A stretch of 64,000 nt of DNA from NCBI GenBank assembly GCA_030694265.1, contig JAUXYP010000004.1:1-64000 (forward strand), in the 5' to 3' direction. Below are positions 45,785 through 54,063 of the stretch, one piece after another; positions within the stretch are counted from its first letter, which is position 1; the number at the start of each line of letters is the position of its first letter. Position numbers and translations under genes: made by a program. The notes below the pieces were generated by a model, which saw only the letters and a program-made list of their open reading frames with translations, was not told the DNA's origin and did no database searches. Origin of the DNA: Sulfuricurvum sp. (GTDB taxonomy: Bacteria; Campylobacterota; Campylobacteria; Campylobacterales; Sulfurimonadaceae).

Positions 45785-45860
45785 GGGCCCTTAGCTCAGC
45801 TGGGAGAGCGCGTCGCTGGCAGCGACGAGGTCAGCGGTTCGATCCCGCTAGGGTCCACCA
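45785..45860 (+). tRNA. tRNA-Ala (anticodon GGC)
   Basis: A 76-base cloverleaf from GGGCCCTTAGCTCAG to GGGTCCACCA. GGGCCCT pairs with AGGGTCC, the anticodon loop is CTGGCAG (GGC), the T-loop is GGTTCGATCCC and CCA is encoded. An integrase gene ends 59 bases downstream, so this is a probable attachment site. Confidence 0.97.
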
Positions 45861-45903
45861 GTAAATAGCCACTTTTAAGCTACCATTCCCTTAAAAAGTC
45901 TTC

Positions 45904-45927
45904 ACTTCAAGTAAAACTTCAAGTAAA
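45904..45927. repeat. Tandem 12-bp direct repeat at the integrase end
   Basis: ACTTCAAGTAAA occurs twice with no gap (45904-45915 and 45916-45927). The second copy contains the integrase stop codon. It lies 43 bases from the tRNA, where arm-type binding sites of tyrosine integrases are expected. Confidence 0.6.
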
Positions 45928-47061
45928 AATATTAATTTCTCTACGTATGTTTTCGTGATCGTTTCCTAGATATCTGGCATAGTTCTGCCATAACATTCTA
46001 AGCGTTGTGTGTCCAAGAATATTAGCAATCTCTTGAGGCGTAAACTGTTTTGACTTCAAAGCTAAGATGGCCCAAGTGTGCCGAACATTCATGATTTGGC
46101 GATAAGGTAAATTAGCTTCTTTTAAAAGAGCTGTCCAATCTCCGTTTTTATACTTTTTTCCACGAAGATCTTCGATATCATTTAAACGTTTCCCATCTTC
46201 ATTAGAAAAAAGCCATATCGTTCCCTTTTGCTTTGCAATTTCTATTTGTGCCTGAACAAAAGGAATTCCCGAATCAAATACCGGAACAGTCCTATTACTA
46301 TCATCTGTCTTCGTCTTTTTTAATGCGCCCTTACTAATCGCCCTTTCAATAATGATCAATTTTTTTACAGAATCGAAATCATCAATCTGCAATGCTATGA
46401 GTTCCTCTGGCCTTAACCCACATGAAAATCCTATTCCAAGATAGTTTCGCAAATCTCCTGTTGCCTTATCAAGTAAATGCAGCACTTCTTCTTTGGTAAA
46501 AGGTTTTCGATCAGCCTCAGTCCTCTTTGATGGGCTTGCTGTAACATTATCCATGATGTTTTCACTTTGCATAGGGTTTTTTGTAATAGCTCGATCATCG
46601 ACTGCGCATTGAAAAATTCCTCTTACGTCTGATCGCCACTCCTTAAGTGTAGATTTACACACTTTTAAATCATTTAAAAACTTTTTGATTTTAAGATCAC
46701 TAACCCCTGATGGAATTTGATCTCCATAAGTGTCGTCTTTCTCATATTCAGCTTTTATGAATCGATTAACTCGATATTCAATTGCTTTATAACGAGTCAA
46801 TTCCTTTTTAAAGCTAAGGTACACTTTCGCATAATCTCGTATTGTTTTAGGACGCTTAAGCAGAAGTGACTTTTCACCTAGCCTTGCAATAAGTTTTGGA
46901 ACAATCTTATTTTTAATATCTCTCCGATTTGATAAAGTATCATCCATCCCTGTAGATTTTTGCCGTATTTTTCCGCTTTCATCCCAAAACTCTATATACA
47001 GTTTTTTAGTTTTTGGATGAACAAAAATCGTACGTAATTCAGAGTATTTAACTGTTTTCAT
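45919..47061 (-). CDS. Tyrosine-type integrase of the island
   Basis: A 380-residue phage-type integrase. An N-terminal arm-binding domain (about 1-55, FWDESGKIRQKSTGMDD) is followed by a core-binding part and the catalytic domain (about 185-375). Catalytic residues seen: Arg in GLRPEELIALQ, His/Arg in NVRHTWAILAL, His in ILGHTTLRMLWQNYARY, and Tyr in the last segment. The ATG at 47059-47061 has GAGAGGA; a TTG 18 bases earlier is less likely. Its 3' end faces the tRNA-Ala, as usual for tRNA-integrating elements. Confidence 0.9.
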   Translation of the reverse strand: MKTVKYSELRTIFVHPKTKKLYIEFWDESGKIRQKSTGMDDTLSNRRDIKNKIVPKLIARLGEKSLLLKRPKTIRDYAKVYLSFKKELTRYKAIEYRVNRFIKAEYEKDDTYGDQIPSGVSDLKIKKFLNDLKVCKSTLKEWRSDVRGIFQCAVDDRAITKNPMQSENIMDNVTASPSKRTEADRKPFTKEEVLHLLDKATGDLRNYLGIGFSCGLRPEELIALQIDDFDSVKKLIIIERAISKGALKKTKTDDSNRTVPVFDSGIPFVQAQIEIAKQKGTIWLFSNEDGKRLNDIEDLRGKKYKNGDWTALLKEANLPYRQIMNVRHTWAILALKSKQFTPQEIANILGHTTLRMLWQNYARYLGNDHENIRREINIFT

Positions 47062-47124
47062 CTTTATCCTCTCTTTCAATAGAAAAAATGGACGCTGGCA
47101 AGTTGTATAAATACTTTTCCCAAT

Positions 47125-47355
47125 TCATGATACCAACCTATCAAGTAGTGCCTGCTCTTCAGTGCTTGTGCTTTGACCCATCATCCAAAGCTCCATAGCT
47201 GAAACAATCCATCTCAACATCCGAATATTTTCTTTGTCGGGGTATGTATAGTGAACTCCGTCAAAAAACAATGTATTCCTATTTTTTTTAAGAAAGCTTG
47301 GATCTACCGACAAATATTCAGCAATCTCATCTGTTTTCATTGTAAATTTTTTCAT
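47125..47355 (-). CDS. AlpA/excisionase-like small HTH protein
   Basis: A 76-residue protein with MKTDEIAEYLSVDPSFLKKN, a helix-turn-helix of the excisionase/AlpA kind, followed by YPDKENIRMLRW. It abuts the RepA-like gene (start one base after that stop) and lies 63 bases before the integrase, the usual position of an excisionase or integrase regulator. It is short and the assignment rests on pattern and location. Confidence 0.6.
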   Translation of the reverse strand: MKKFTMKTDEIAEYLSVDPSFLKKNRNTLFFDGVHYTYPDKENIRMLRWIVSAMELWMMGQSTSTEEQALLDRLVS

Positions 47356-48609
47356 TTATTCACCTTCACAACTTTTATTAACATGTCGTTTGTATAAGCT
47401 ATCTGAACACGCTGATTCAAGAGTGGATGGGTTATGGCCTATATTTATGCTATTTTCTAAGCAATCTGACTTATCTGATGTCTCTGCTATCATCAATTCA
47501 AAAACGTCTTTATTATTTTGTTCACGGATTTTTTTAGCGATCCAGTAGCGTTCTTTACCATTTTGAATTACCTTATTGATCTTGTTGTTATCCTTGCAAA
47601 GCCCGCTCTCACAGACATGCTTAAAAATTTGTGAATAGCAGGGGGGTTCTTTGCAACTTTTCAGATAATCCTGAATCTCTAGCCGAATTGCCTCATCTGT
47701 AAACAATTCTTTCGCCCACATCAACTCTACTTTTCTAAGGGAATGTGATTTAGGATGATAGGTAAATGCAGTATCTTGAGTCTGGCCAACACGATTTTTT
47801 CTCTTCTCTAAGACAAACGTTTTCCGAAATTGATTGTGTTTTAATAGAAATGTATTACCAGAATCCTCTTCAAATGCAGACGATCCAGCATAATCAGATT
47901 CCTGTAAATCTTTCTGAGGCTTGTTGGTATGATGCAAAAAAATGACTGTTGCCCCTTTCGATCGCAACTCCTTTAGCACCTGCAAAACTTCACTTACGTC
48001 TTTATTTTTATCTCGATCTTTTCCACCCATAAAGTTTTTTATTGAGTCTATAACAATCAACACATTCTGTAGGTTCGTCGACTTAAGTGTCTTAATCAGT
48101 TGCCACATCTGCGCCTTTGTCGATGTAGAATCATGAATATAACGAAAGTTTTTCCCATGACGTTGCTTGACCATAGAAATTCCACGCTCACTAAGTGTCG
48201 TACCTCCATTGTCCGCATCAAAATAAATTACCTTTTCAACTGATCCAGCGATCAATCCCATATTGCAAATTGCCAATGTAATTAAACTTTTACCTTCACC
48301 AGGCTTAGCAGCTATCATCGTGATTTCAGCTTTTACAATCATGCCACCAATGATGTATTCAACTTTCAATTTTTCAATTTTTTCAACATCTATGTCGAGT
48401 TGATCGAGCATTTTTTCAAGTTTTTGCTCATATCCTTCGCTATCCACAATATGAAGCTGAGAACGTAACTGTACTATCTCTTTATTGATTTCCTCAACTT
48501 CTGAAAATGAAGTGAATTCATTCCTGGCAAGTGTTTCAAGGTTACCTATGCGCGTTTTAATACCTTCAAGCTTTTTAACTTTCTCTTGAATATGCGTTAT
48601 ACTTCCCAT
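47356..48609 (-). CDS. RepA-like hexameric ATPase/helicase
   Basis: A 417-residue protein. An N-terminal coiled part (about 1-75) precedes a RecA-like domain with Walker A AAKPGEGKS (near 99-107), Walker B VLIVIDSI (near 185-192), and an HHTNKPQ motif near 226-232, typical of RSF1010 RepA-type and phage/plasmid helicases. The C-terminus (about 300-417) resembles a winged-helix DNA-binding region. It probably serves replication or excision of the element. Confidence 0.75.
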   Translation of the reverse strand: MGSITHIQEKVKKLEGIKTRIGNLETLARNEFTSFSEVEEINKEIVQLRSQLHIVDSEGYEQKLEKMLDQLDIDVEKIEKLKVEYIIGGMIVKAEITMIAAKPGEGKSLITLAICNMGLIAGSVEKVIYFDADNGGTTLSERGISMVKQRHGKNFRYIHDSTSTKAQMWQLIKTLKSTNLQNVLIVIDSIKNFMGGKDRDKNKDVSEVLQVLKELRSKGATVIFLHHTNKPQKDLQESDYAGSSAFEEDSGNTFLLKHNQFRKTFVLEKRKNRVGQTQDTAFTYHPKSHSLRKVELMWAKELFTDEAIRLEIQDYLKSCKEPPCYSQIFKHVCESGLCKDNNKINKVIQNGKERYWIAKKIREQNNKDVFELMIAETSDKSDCLENSINIGHNPSTLESACSDSLYKRHVNKSCEGE

Positions 48610-48642
48610 TTAATTCTTCCTTATTTCGGTGGGTTTAAAAAC

Positions 48643-48668
48643 GAGTTACAAGTTCCAGCTTGTAGCTC
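48643..48668 (-). terminator. Intrinsic terminator-like hairpin upstream of the RepA-like gene
   Basis: GAGCTACAAG and CTTGTAACTC (one G-U pair) form a 10-bp stem on the minus strand, followed by GTTTTT. It lies between the 139-residue gene and the RepA-like gene and could separate or attenuate their transcription. Confidence 0.6.
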
Positions 48669-48694
48669 ACTCTCCTATTTATTGCAAAAATTTT

Positions 48695-49114
48695 TTATAA
48701 AAAGCCCTCCTCATATGGAATAAATTTCACAGCTTCTAAATGATTTTTATAGCGAGAATCAAAAAGATTTTTTAGCTCATTCACATATCTATCCATTAGC
48801 CACTTTGCTGTCGTTTCTGTATCGCAAAGCTTTTTTGATAATCCACCAGAGCCTAGTAAAGCTTTGAATAACCATTTATTTAATTTAGCGCGCATGCGCT
48901 CTTCAACTTCGATTGCAAAATCATCAGATTGATCATTGAGCCAAATCCATTTTTCATCTTTTGAAAGGATTTCTTTTGAAAATTCCCTGCATGCCCCACC
49001 TGAACCCCAAAAAGGGTGCTCGTTAGAATCTAAAACACCCTCAATAAACTGAAATGGGTCAGGCCATTTTTTGGCGAACAATTTTGAATATAAATCTTTT
49101 GCCTTGTATTGCAT
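48695..49114 (-). CDS. Hypothetical island protein
   Basis: A 139-residue soluble protein beginning MQYKAKDLYSKLFAKKWPDP. It is rich in Trp, Lys and Glu, with WIWLNDQSDDFAIEVEERMR and TAKWLMDRYVNELKNLF. No domain is recognised. It is divergent from the repressor gene across a palindromic operator, the position of an early regulated phage/ICE gene. Confidence 0.55.
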   Translation of the reverse strand: MQYKAKDLYSKLFAKKWPDPFQFIEGVLDSNEHPFWGSGGACREFSKEILSKDEKWIWLNDQSDDFAIEVEERMRAKLNKWLFKALLGSGGLSKKLCDTETTAKWLMDRYVNELKNLFDSRYKNHLEAVKFIPYEEGFL

Positions 49115-49154
49115 TCAATACCTCAATTCAGATAAAATAGAATAAATCAATGTT

Positions 49155-49177
49155 AATACCCTTATTTGGGGTATTAT
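49155..49177. promoter_or_regulatory. Inverted-repeat operator between divergent genes
   Basis: TAATACCC and GGGTATTA are perfect 8-bp arms around a 7-base centre. They lie between the 139-residue gene and the Xre-type repressor gene, where a lambda-like repressor would bind to control both. Confidence 0.55.
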
Positions 49178-49220
49178 ACAAAATATGAAGTACATTGTCA
49201 ACAAATGGGGTGTGAATTAA

Positions 49221-49922
49221 ATGGTTTCGGAAAAAATTAGAGAAATAAGAGAACTTAGCGGATTGAACCAAAGTAATTTTGGCGCAAAATTAGGTGTTAA
49301 TCAACGAACTGTTAGCAATTGGGAAGCTGACAGAAATCAGCCACCTATCGAGATACTACAGCTTATGCTACGCACATGGGATATTTCAGCATCATGGTTA
49401 TTATTAGATGAAGGTGAAATAAATTCTCCTATTGATAAACTTTTTCTTCAAGCTAAAAAGTATTCATTTCAAAATAAAAGTGAATATGATTTACAAAATG
49501 ACTTAACACTTTTTCTCAATAAGCAATATGCTATCGCAGTCACAAAAAAAATTGAAAAGATTAAAGGTCAAACTGTCTTGGAAAAAATTTCAGAGGCTTG
49601 GACAGGAAAAGGAGAGCGTATGCTGAGGGTACTTTACTATTTTTTAGAATATCTACAAAAGCAAAATATCCAATTTAATCAAATTAGCATGAAAAATGAC
49701 TTTATCGAAGCATTAAAAAGTTTTGATATACCCAGTGATGCGAAAATTATATTCATCTCATCTATGGCCAAAGATCATAAAGCGCTAATAGAATGGGCAT
49801 CGAAAGAGCTGGATGAATCATCAATTTTTGAAATTTTATCTGCATTACCCGTTCTGATAACTGATACCAAAGAACGTATGAATTTATTTGACCAATTTTT
49901 GATTAAAATCACTTCGAAATAA
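49221..49922 (+). CDS. Xre-family phage-type repressor
   Basis: A 233-residue protein with an N-terminal lambda-repressor-like HTH (about 3-60: IREIRELSGLNQSNFGAKLG, VNQRTVSNWEADRNQPP). The C-terminal 170 residues are mostly helical and do not show the LexA/CI autoprotease motifs, so induction by RecA is unlikely. Divergent from an unknown gene across a palindromic operator. It likely keeps the island silent. Confidence 0.75.
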   Translation: MVSEKIREIRELSGLNQSNFGAKLGVNQRTVSNWEADRNQPPIEILQLMLRTWDISASWLLLDEGEINSPIDKLFLQAKKYSFQNKSEYDLQNDLTLFLNKQYAIAVTKKIEKIKGQTVLEKISEAWTGKGERMLRVLYYFLEYLQKQNIQFNQISMKNDFIEALKSFDIPSDAKIIFISSMAKDHKALIEWASKELDESSIFEILSALPVLITDTKERMNLFDQFLIKITSK

Positions 49923-49928
49923 TTTGAA

Positions 49929-50102
49929 TCATTTAATATGTTTATTTACAAAATGTAAAAAAGCGTTGTAGCTGATCTCTTTCTGATTTTTTATTCTTCG
50001 TTCATATATGATGATCCGCCACGCGGATCTAATTGATACTCCTTTCCCCAACAACTCACTAATTTCACTTTTATGATTTTCCAATTGACTTTTTAATGCC
50101 AT
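49929..50102 (-). CDS. 57-residue basic HTH-like protein
   Basis: The ATG at 50100-50102 has GGAG seven bases before it. The product includes ELLGKGVSIRSAWRIIIYER and ISYNAFLHFVNKHIK, the pattern of small helix-turn-helix modules in plasmid TraK/KfrA-like proteins (a helix, a GxS turn, then an SYxxFxxxV helix). It is too short to be certain. It is convergent with the repressor gene and divergent from the next gene. Confidence 0.5.
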   Translation of the reverse strand: MALKSQLENHKSEISELLGKGVSIRSAWRIIIYERRIKNQKEISYNAFLHFVNKHIK

Positions 50103-50193
50103 TTTATTTCTCCAAAATGTTCATTTCTTTATCTATATTCATAAATCCTACCAATTATGAATGTAGATGAAAAGACATCCAATAGGAGCATAT

Positions 50194-50712
50194 ATGCAAT
50201 TACAAATTGACCGTTTATTAAAACTGTCTCAAGATCAGCAAAGTAGTGAGCTGAGATATTACTCACGTTGTCCACCGGAAATTAGAATATCAATTTTGGA
50301 AAATAAGACTCAAATTTTTCATAAATTTCGTCAAGAAAATAGCGATGTCGATAAGGCTATAGTCGAATATTGTGCCTTGATATTAGCTATCTCAGCACAG
50401 CATACTGAAGAACAGTCTTTATCAAATAAATCATACACCGGTATGACTCTCGAAGAGATTCGCGCTGTATCAGATAAAAAAGCCTCGCTGTTTTTACTTA
50501 ATTCAAAAAAACAAGCCAAACAGCGGGAACGTACTTTGACGCTATGGGCTGATATCCGTGTTGCAAAGCTCGATCACGGTATGAGTTTTAGAAAAATCGT
50601 TATTTTTCTTAAAAAGAAACATCGTTTTGAAGTATCTCGGTCACTTATAAATGTCATGTGGCATGAAATCGAAGAAAATAAATTAAAGGAACAAAAATGC
50701 TCGATGAATTAA
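50194..50712 (+). CDS. Hypothetical protein with C-terminal HTH, first gene of a three-gene unit
   Basis: A 172-residue soluble protein. The ATG at 50194 has GGAG and is preferred to one 27 bases earlier. The C-terminal part (about 115-160) has WADIRVAKLDHGMSFRKIVI then SRSLINVMWHEIEE, consistent with a helix-turn-helix of the type seen in small plasmid proteins. No other domain recognised. Its 3' end overlaps the next gene by 16 bases. Confidence 0.55.
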   Translation: MQLQIDRLLKLSQDQQSSELRYYSRCPPEIRISILENKTQIFHKFRQENSDVDKAIVEYCALILAISAQHTEEQSLSNKSYTGMTLEEIRAVSDKKASLFLLNSKKQAKQRERTLTLWADIRVAKLDHGMSFRKIVIFLKKKHRFEVSRSLINVMWHEIEENKLKEQKCSMN

Positions 50713-51227
50713 TTACAGACCTGTGTGACGAAGATCGGCTGAGAGTAAATGATAAGCCCTTGTCAACATTTTTGGATTTTAAATTGGTCCGAATAATCGA
50801 GGATGACCCAATAAACCATAAGTCATATATTCGACTTATCATAATCATGATAGGAAACGAGATGATCACTACGATAAACGCAGATGCAAACCAAATGAAG
50901 GCGGAGATCAGACTCTTTGACAGGGGCAATATCTACAATCGCTTTTTCAAAATAGCAAGTCTCAATTCAAAAAGCAAAAAGTTCAAACAGTTGGGCTATA
51001 CCGATGAAGACAAGTCGGATGGTCCCGGTAAAAATTTTATTTCTCTGACCAATATGTTTTCATTAAAGCAGAAAATGTTTATAGGAATTGCAGATTCCAT
51101 TGCAATTATCGACAATTGGAATGAAGCTTTTGTTAGTTACTCAAAAAGCAGATTGATTGAATTTCCATCAGAGCAAACATTAGTATCTATGGCAAAGTTA
51201 CTTAAAAAATATGGGTATATCGCATGA
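50697..51227 (+). CDS. Hypothetical protein, second gene of the three-gene unit
   Basis: A 176-residue soluble protein, with hydrophobic strands (SYIRLIIIMIGNEMITTI) and IGIADSIAIIDNWNEAF. No recognised motif. It overlaps the preceding gene by 16 bases and the following by four (ATGA), so the three products are made together, and in stoichiometric amounts if coupled. Confidence 0.55.
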   Translation: MLDELITDLCDEDRLRVNDKPLSTFLDFKLVRIIEDDPINHKSYIRLIIIMIGNEMITTINADANQMKAEIRLFDRGNIYNRFFKIASLNSKSKKFKQLGYTDEDKSDGPGKNFISLTNMFSLKQKMFIGIADSIAIIDNWNEAFVSYSKSRLIEFPSEQTLVSMAKLLKKYGYIA

Positions 51228-52078
51228 GTATAGGACTGTCAACGTTGATTGAGTATAGTGTAGCATTTGTTGTTCTGATCATAATCGTCAATCGTTCCGT
51301 AGATGAATATTTTGCTAGATATACTAAAAAAGAGGGAGCTTTAGAACAATCCGAAGAAATTCAAAAAATTGAAGTTGCGCCCATTATACCTCCAGCACCT
51401 CCGCTATATGATATCTATCCTCCCACTATCTTTTCAAAACAGCGTACCCGACAATTTTATTGGAATATCACATTTAAAAAGGAGTATTTTCTTGACGAGC
51501 CATGGTTGAGTACCCTGGTGGAAATTTTATCTCTTTTGGAATTGGCAACGGATGAGAGTGTGATCAAAAATGACGGTAGAACTATTAAAATGGTAATAGG
51601 AACATTGGGAACACCTGGGGTAAAAACAGGAGAAATTTTTGAAGCGTATAATTTATATGAACTTACCTTAGCAATAGCGGAAGACTTTGTAAGATATGAA
51701 GAAGATAAAGCTAATTTTCGCGAGATGGTATTGGCAATTCTTTTATTATATATCGATCATATTCCTCAAATTCATCATTGGATTCCTTTAGAAGAACAAG
51801 AAAGTTTACTTGGATTATTAGCTGAATATATGACAAGAAATATGCCGTTTGAAAACCAAGAAATAGTACTTCATCTGATCAATGAGATACATAATTCACT
51901 TGGCGATATGGGGATTATTGAAGAGCTTCAATCTCGGATCAGCATGATACAAAATGATATGGAATTGGTTACAAAGTTGATCGATGAGAATCAAAAAAAT
52001 TATTCATGGCCAAAAACATGGCTTACTCATAAGATGCAAAAACAGTCTCTTACGATGATTGAAATCCGTAGATTTTAG
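51224..52078 (+). CDS. Hypothetical membrane-anchored protein, third gene of the three-gene unit
   Basis: A 284-residue protein with one N-terminal transmembrane helix (about 9-23), a proline-rich stretch near 53-66 (PIIPPAPPLYDIYPP), then a long helical cytoplasmic domain. ETLGTPGVKTG-like residues in the middle do not form a P-loop. It is not homologous to a known transfer or defence protein as far as I can tell. Its start overlaps the previous stop. Confidence 0.55.
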   Translation: MSIGLSTLIEYSVAFVVLIIIVNRSVDEYFARYTKKEGALEQSEEIQKIEVAPIIPPAPPLYDIYPPTIFSKQRTRQFYWNITFKKEYFLDEPWLSTLVEILSLLELATDESVIKNDGRTIKMVIGTLGTPGVKTGEIFEAYNLYELTLAIAEDFVRYEEDKANFREMVLAILLLYIDHIPQIHHWIPLEEQESLLGLLAEYMTRNMPFENQEIVLHLINEIHNSLGDMGIIEELQSRISMIQNDMELVTKLIDENQKNYSWPKTWLTHKMQKQSLTMIEIRRF

Positions 52079-52494
52079 CAAAAAGTTGTCCGATTTTTTC
52101 AAATCGACTGTCCAATCATCTGTCTATAAATTGTCTTTTTTGCTGTCTTTACATTTTCAATCCTATCAAGCAAAATATTCCCACTATAGGGTTACTTTTA
52201 CAACTTTTAGGCAAAAATAGAAACTGTGAAAGACAGCATGCAAGCCTGACAAAAAAACTTCGAGAATAATGGACAAAATTCTCATTTATACTTTCCTCAT
52301 TAAAACAACAACAAAACAAAAAAGTGTATTAATCGGTGGAGCTCAAAATCTACCCTATTAGGCGATTTCTCCCATCGTAACCAAAAGAGCCAAGTGGATG
52401 CTAACTTGTGAAACAGAGCCGAATGACTTAACTAACTTTGCCTAATATAGAACAGAGGCTTAAACTGTTCAAAATTTAAATCAAAGAGGAAAGC
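52079..52494. other. 416-base non-coding stretch with phased TGTCY motifs
   Basis: No gene is seen. TGTC is found at 52087, 52109, 52121, 52132 and 52144, i.e. spaced 22, 12, 11 and 12 bases, or one and two helical turns. Inverted GACA copies lie at 52232, 52248 and 52272. A perfect hairpin CGATTT-TTTC-AAATCG is at 52091-52106. Origin, partition or recombinase site are candidates. The last 180 bases are less AT-rich and hold no recognised element. Confidence 0.4.
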
Positions 52495-53421
52495 ATGAGG
52501 GGATCTCCAGAATTTCAAGCCGGAAATTTGGCACGGACGCTATTTCGCTCTGGAGCAAAAAAGATAGAGAGAATAAATCCTGAACATCAGCATCATGGTA
52601 AAACTGGCAGTTACTTAACCACCGAAACTTATAAAAAGACCTGGATCAATTTATTTTATTTTGCCAAAGATTATTGGAAAATAAAGGATTGTACTCAGCT
52701 TAATGAGGATGTTATTGAAGACTACCTTTATGATAAAATTTACAGCGACAAAGGTATTAGTCAACAGTATCTTGAAAAGCTCAGCAGTGCGATCGGTAAA
52801 CTTGAAATTGCATTAACTCATTTTATGCGAGACGAATGTGGGAAGGAAAGTCATTATGATTTTAGTATTAGACTCAAAATCGTCAATGATGCCAGGAGGA
52901 CTGATATGGTGGCTGACAACTACCACAATAGAGCCTATCAAAATCCTCAACAACTCATTGACTCTCTCATCAATCCACTTCATCAAATCGCTGCGGCTAT
53001 GGAGTATGAAGGATCGGCTCGTTTGGCCGCGACCACATTAATTATGCCTAAGCAGTTGCATGGGTACCGTATTGATTTAATCACTGGAATCGAAAAAGGT
53101 TTGATAATGTCCAAAGAAAAAGGCGGTATCAGTAAAGAGGTGATGGTATCTAAAAAAACATATACCCAAATCGAAGAATACATTGAAAAAAATGGCAAAT
53201 TCAAGATAGATCGGCAACAATATATGACTGATATTCGCAAAACGTGCAATGCTCTTGGCGTAAAGCCGTCTGGATCACACGGGCTTCGCTGGTCGTTTTG
53301 TAGACGTCGGATGATGGAATACGCGAAAGCTGGCTATACCTATGAGCAGAGCCTGCAAGCAGTATCATGGGAGATGAAGCATAACAGAGCGAGTATCACG
53401 GAACATTATCTCGGAAGTTAA
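52495..53421 (+). CDS. Second tyrosine recombinase-like protein
   Basis: A 308-residue protein with the layout of a tyrosine recombinase: an N-terminal helical domain (about 1-130), then catalytic Arg in EGSARLAATT, Lys in SKEKGGISKEV, HxxR in SHGLRWSFCRRRM, and a final MKHNRASITEHYLG with His and the nucleophile Tyr. It is remote from the integrase at 45919. It may be a resolvase of the element or a separate insertion. Its promoter region is the long non-coding stretch upstream. Confidence 0.65.
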   Translation: MRGSPEFQAGNLARTLFRSGAKKIERINPEHQHHGKTGSYLTTETYKKTWINLFYFAKDYWKIKDCTQLNEDVIEDYLYDKIYSDKGISQQYLEKLSSAIGKLEIALTHFMRDECGKESHYDFSIRLKIVNDARRTDMVADNYHNRAYQNPQQLIDSLINPLHQIAAAMEYEGSARLAATTLIMPKQLHGYRIDLITGIEKGLIMSKEKGGISKEVMVSKKTYTQIEEYIEKNGKFKIDRQQYMTDIRKTCNALGVKPSGSHGLRWSFCRRRMMEYAKAGYTYEQSLQAVSWEMKHNRASITEHYLGS

Positions 53422-53428
53422 ATCCAAC

Positions 53429-54022
53429 TTATTTTCGTTTATACTGTTTGACTAATATCTCCAATAAGAATTTGACCGGTTTTGTAAAATATCGCTTTCC
53501 TCTCACGTAATTTGCCACTTTTGGAGACCATCGATAATACCATTCTACAAACCATATACCTATTGTATTGGTGAGTAATTTCTTATCCCTGAATTCTCTG
53601 AGTACCACTACGCTTGGATGATCGATATCACCGTATACAGCTGTAGCAATGAAACAGCCTTCTCGAAAATTTTTCACAGTTGCAGCACAATACGGGCAAA
53701 CGCTTTTGTCCGGTTTTCCTCTAAATGTAATCATTCGTGGAACGATTTTTTTACTGCATGATGGACATAAAACTCTATCATCTTTTGCATTGGTCGTATA
53801 GGCCGCGTTGCACTTCTCAACTGCTGATGAGATTAACCTAATATTATCGGCACGGAAGCCACGCTTATCGTCTTGTAGTTCAAACTCAATATCATCATTG
53901 CCTACGGGAACTGATGGGTGTTTCCAGTCATTGATATGAAAATAGATATCTTGTTTAAGACCTTCGGAAAAGATAAAACCGAACCCTTTTTCACTATTAT
54001 AAAATTTTACAGTTCCCTTCAT
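53429..54022 (-). CDS. Cold-shock domain, zinc ribbon and CFI-box fusion protein
   Basis: A 197-residue protein. Residues 1-65 are a cold-shock domain with the RNP1-like KGFGFIF and a YFHINDW in place of RNP2. Residues about 83-112 hold two CxxC pairs (CPSC, CPYC) forming a zinc ribbon. From residue 122 comes [16 protein letters not shown] and [15 protein letters not shown], the CFI-box domain, which is often a C-terminal attachment on bacterial proteins of unknown function. The combination suggests nucleic-acid binding tied to a membrane-like or processing tail. Confidence 0.75.
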   Translation of the reverse strand: MKGTVKFYNSEKGFGFIFSEGLKQDIYFHINDWKHPSVPVGNDDIEFELQDDKRGFRADNIRLISSAVEKCNAAYTTNAKDDRVLCPSCSKKIVPRMITFRGKPDKSVCPYCAATVKNFREGCFIATAVYGDIDHPSVVVLREFRDKKLLTNTIGIWFVEWYYRWSPKVANYVRGKRYFTKPVKFLLEILVKQYKRK

Positions 54023-54063
54023 AGGCTAACCCTCATTATATTAACCGTTTGTGATGGCATCCA

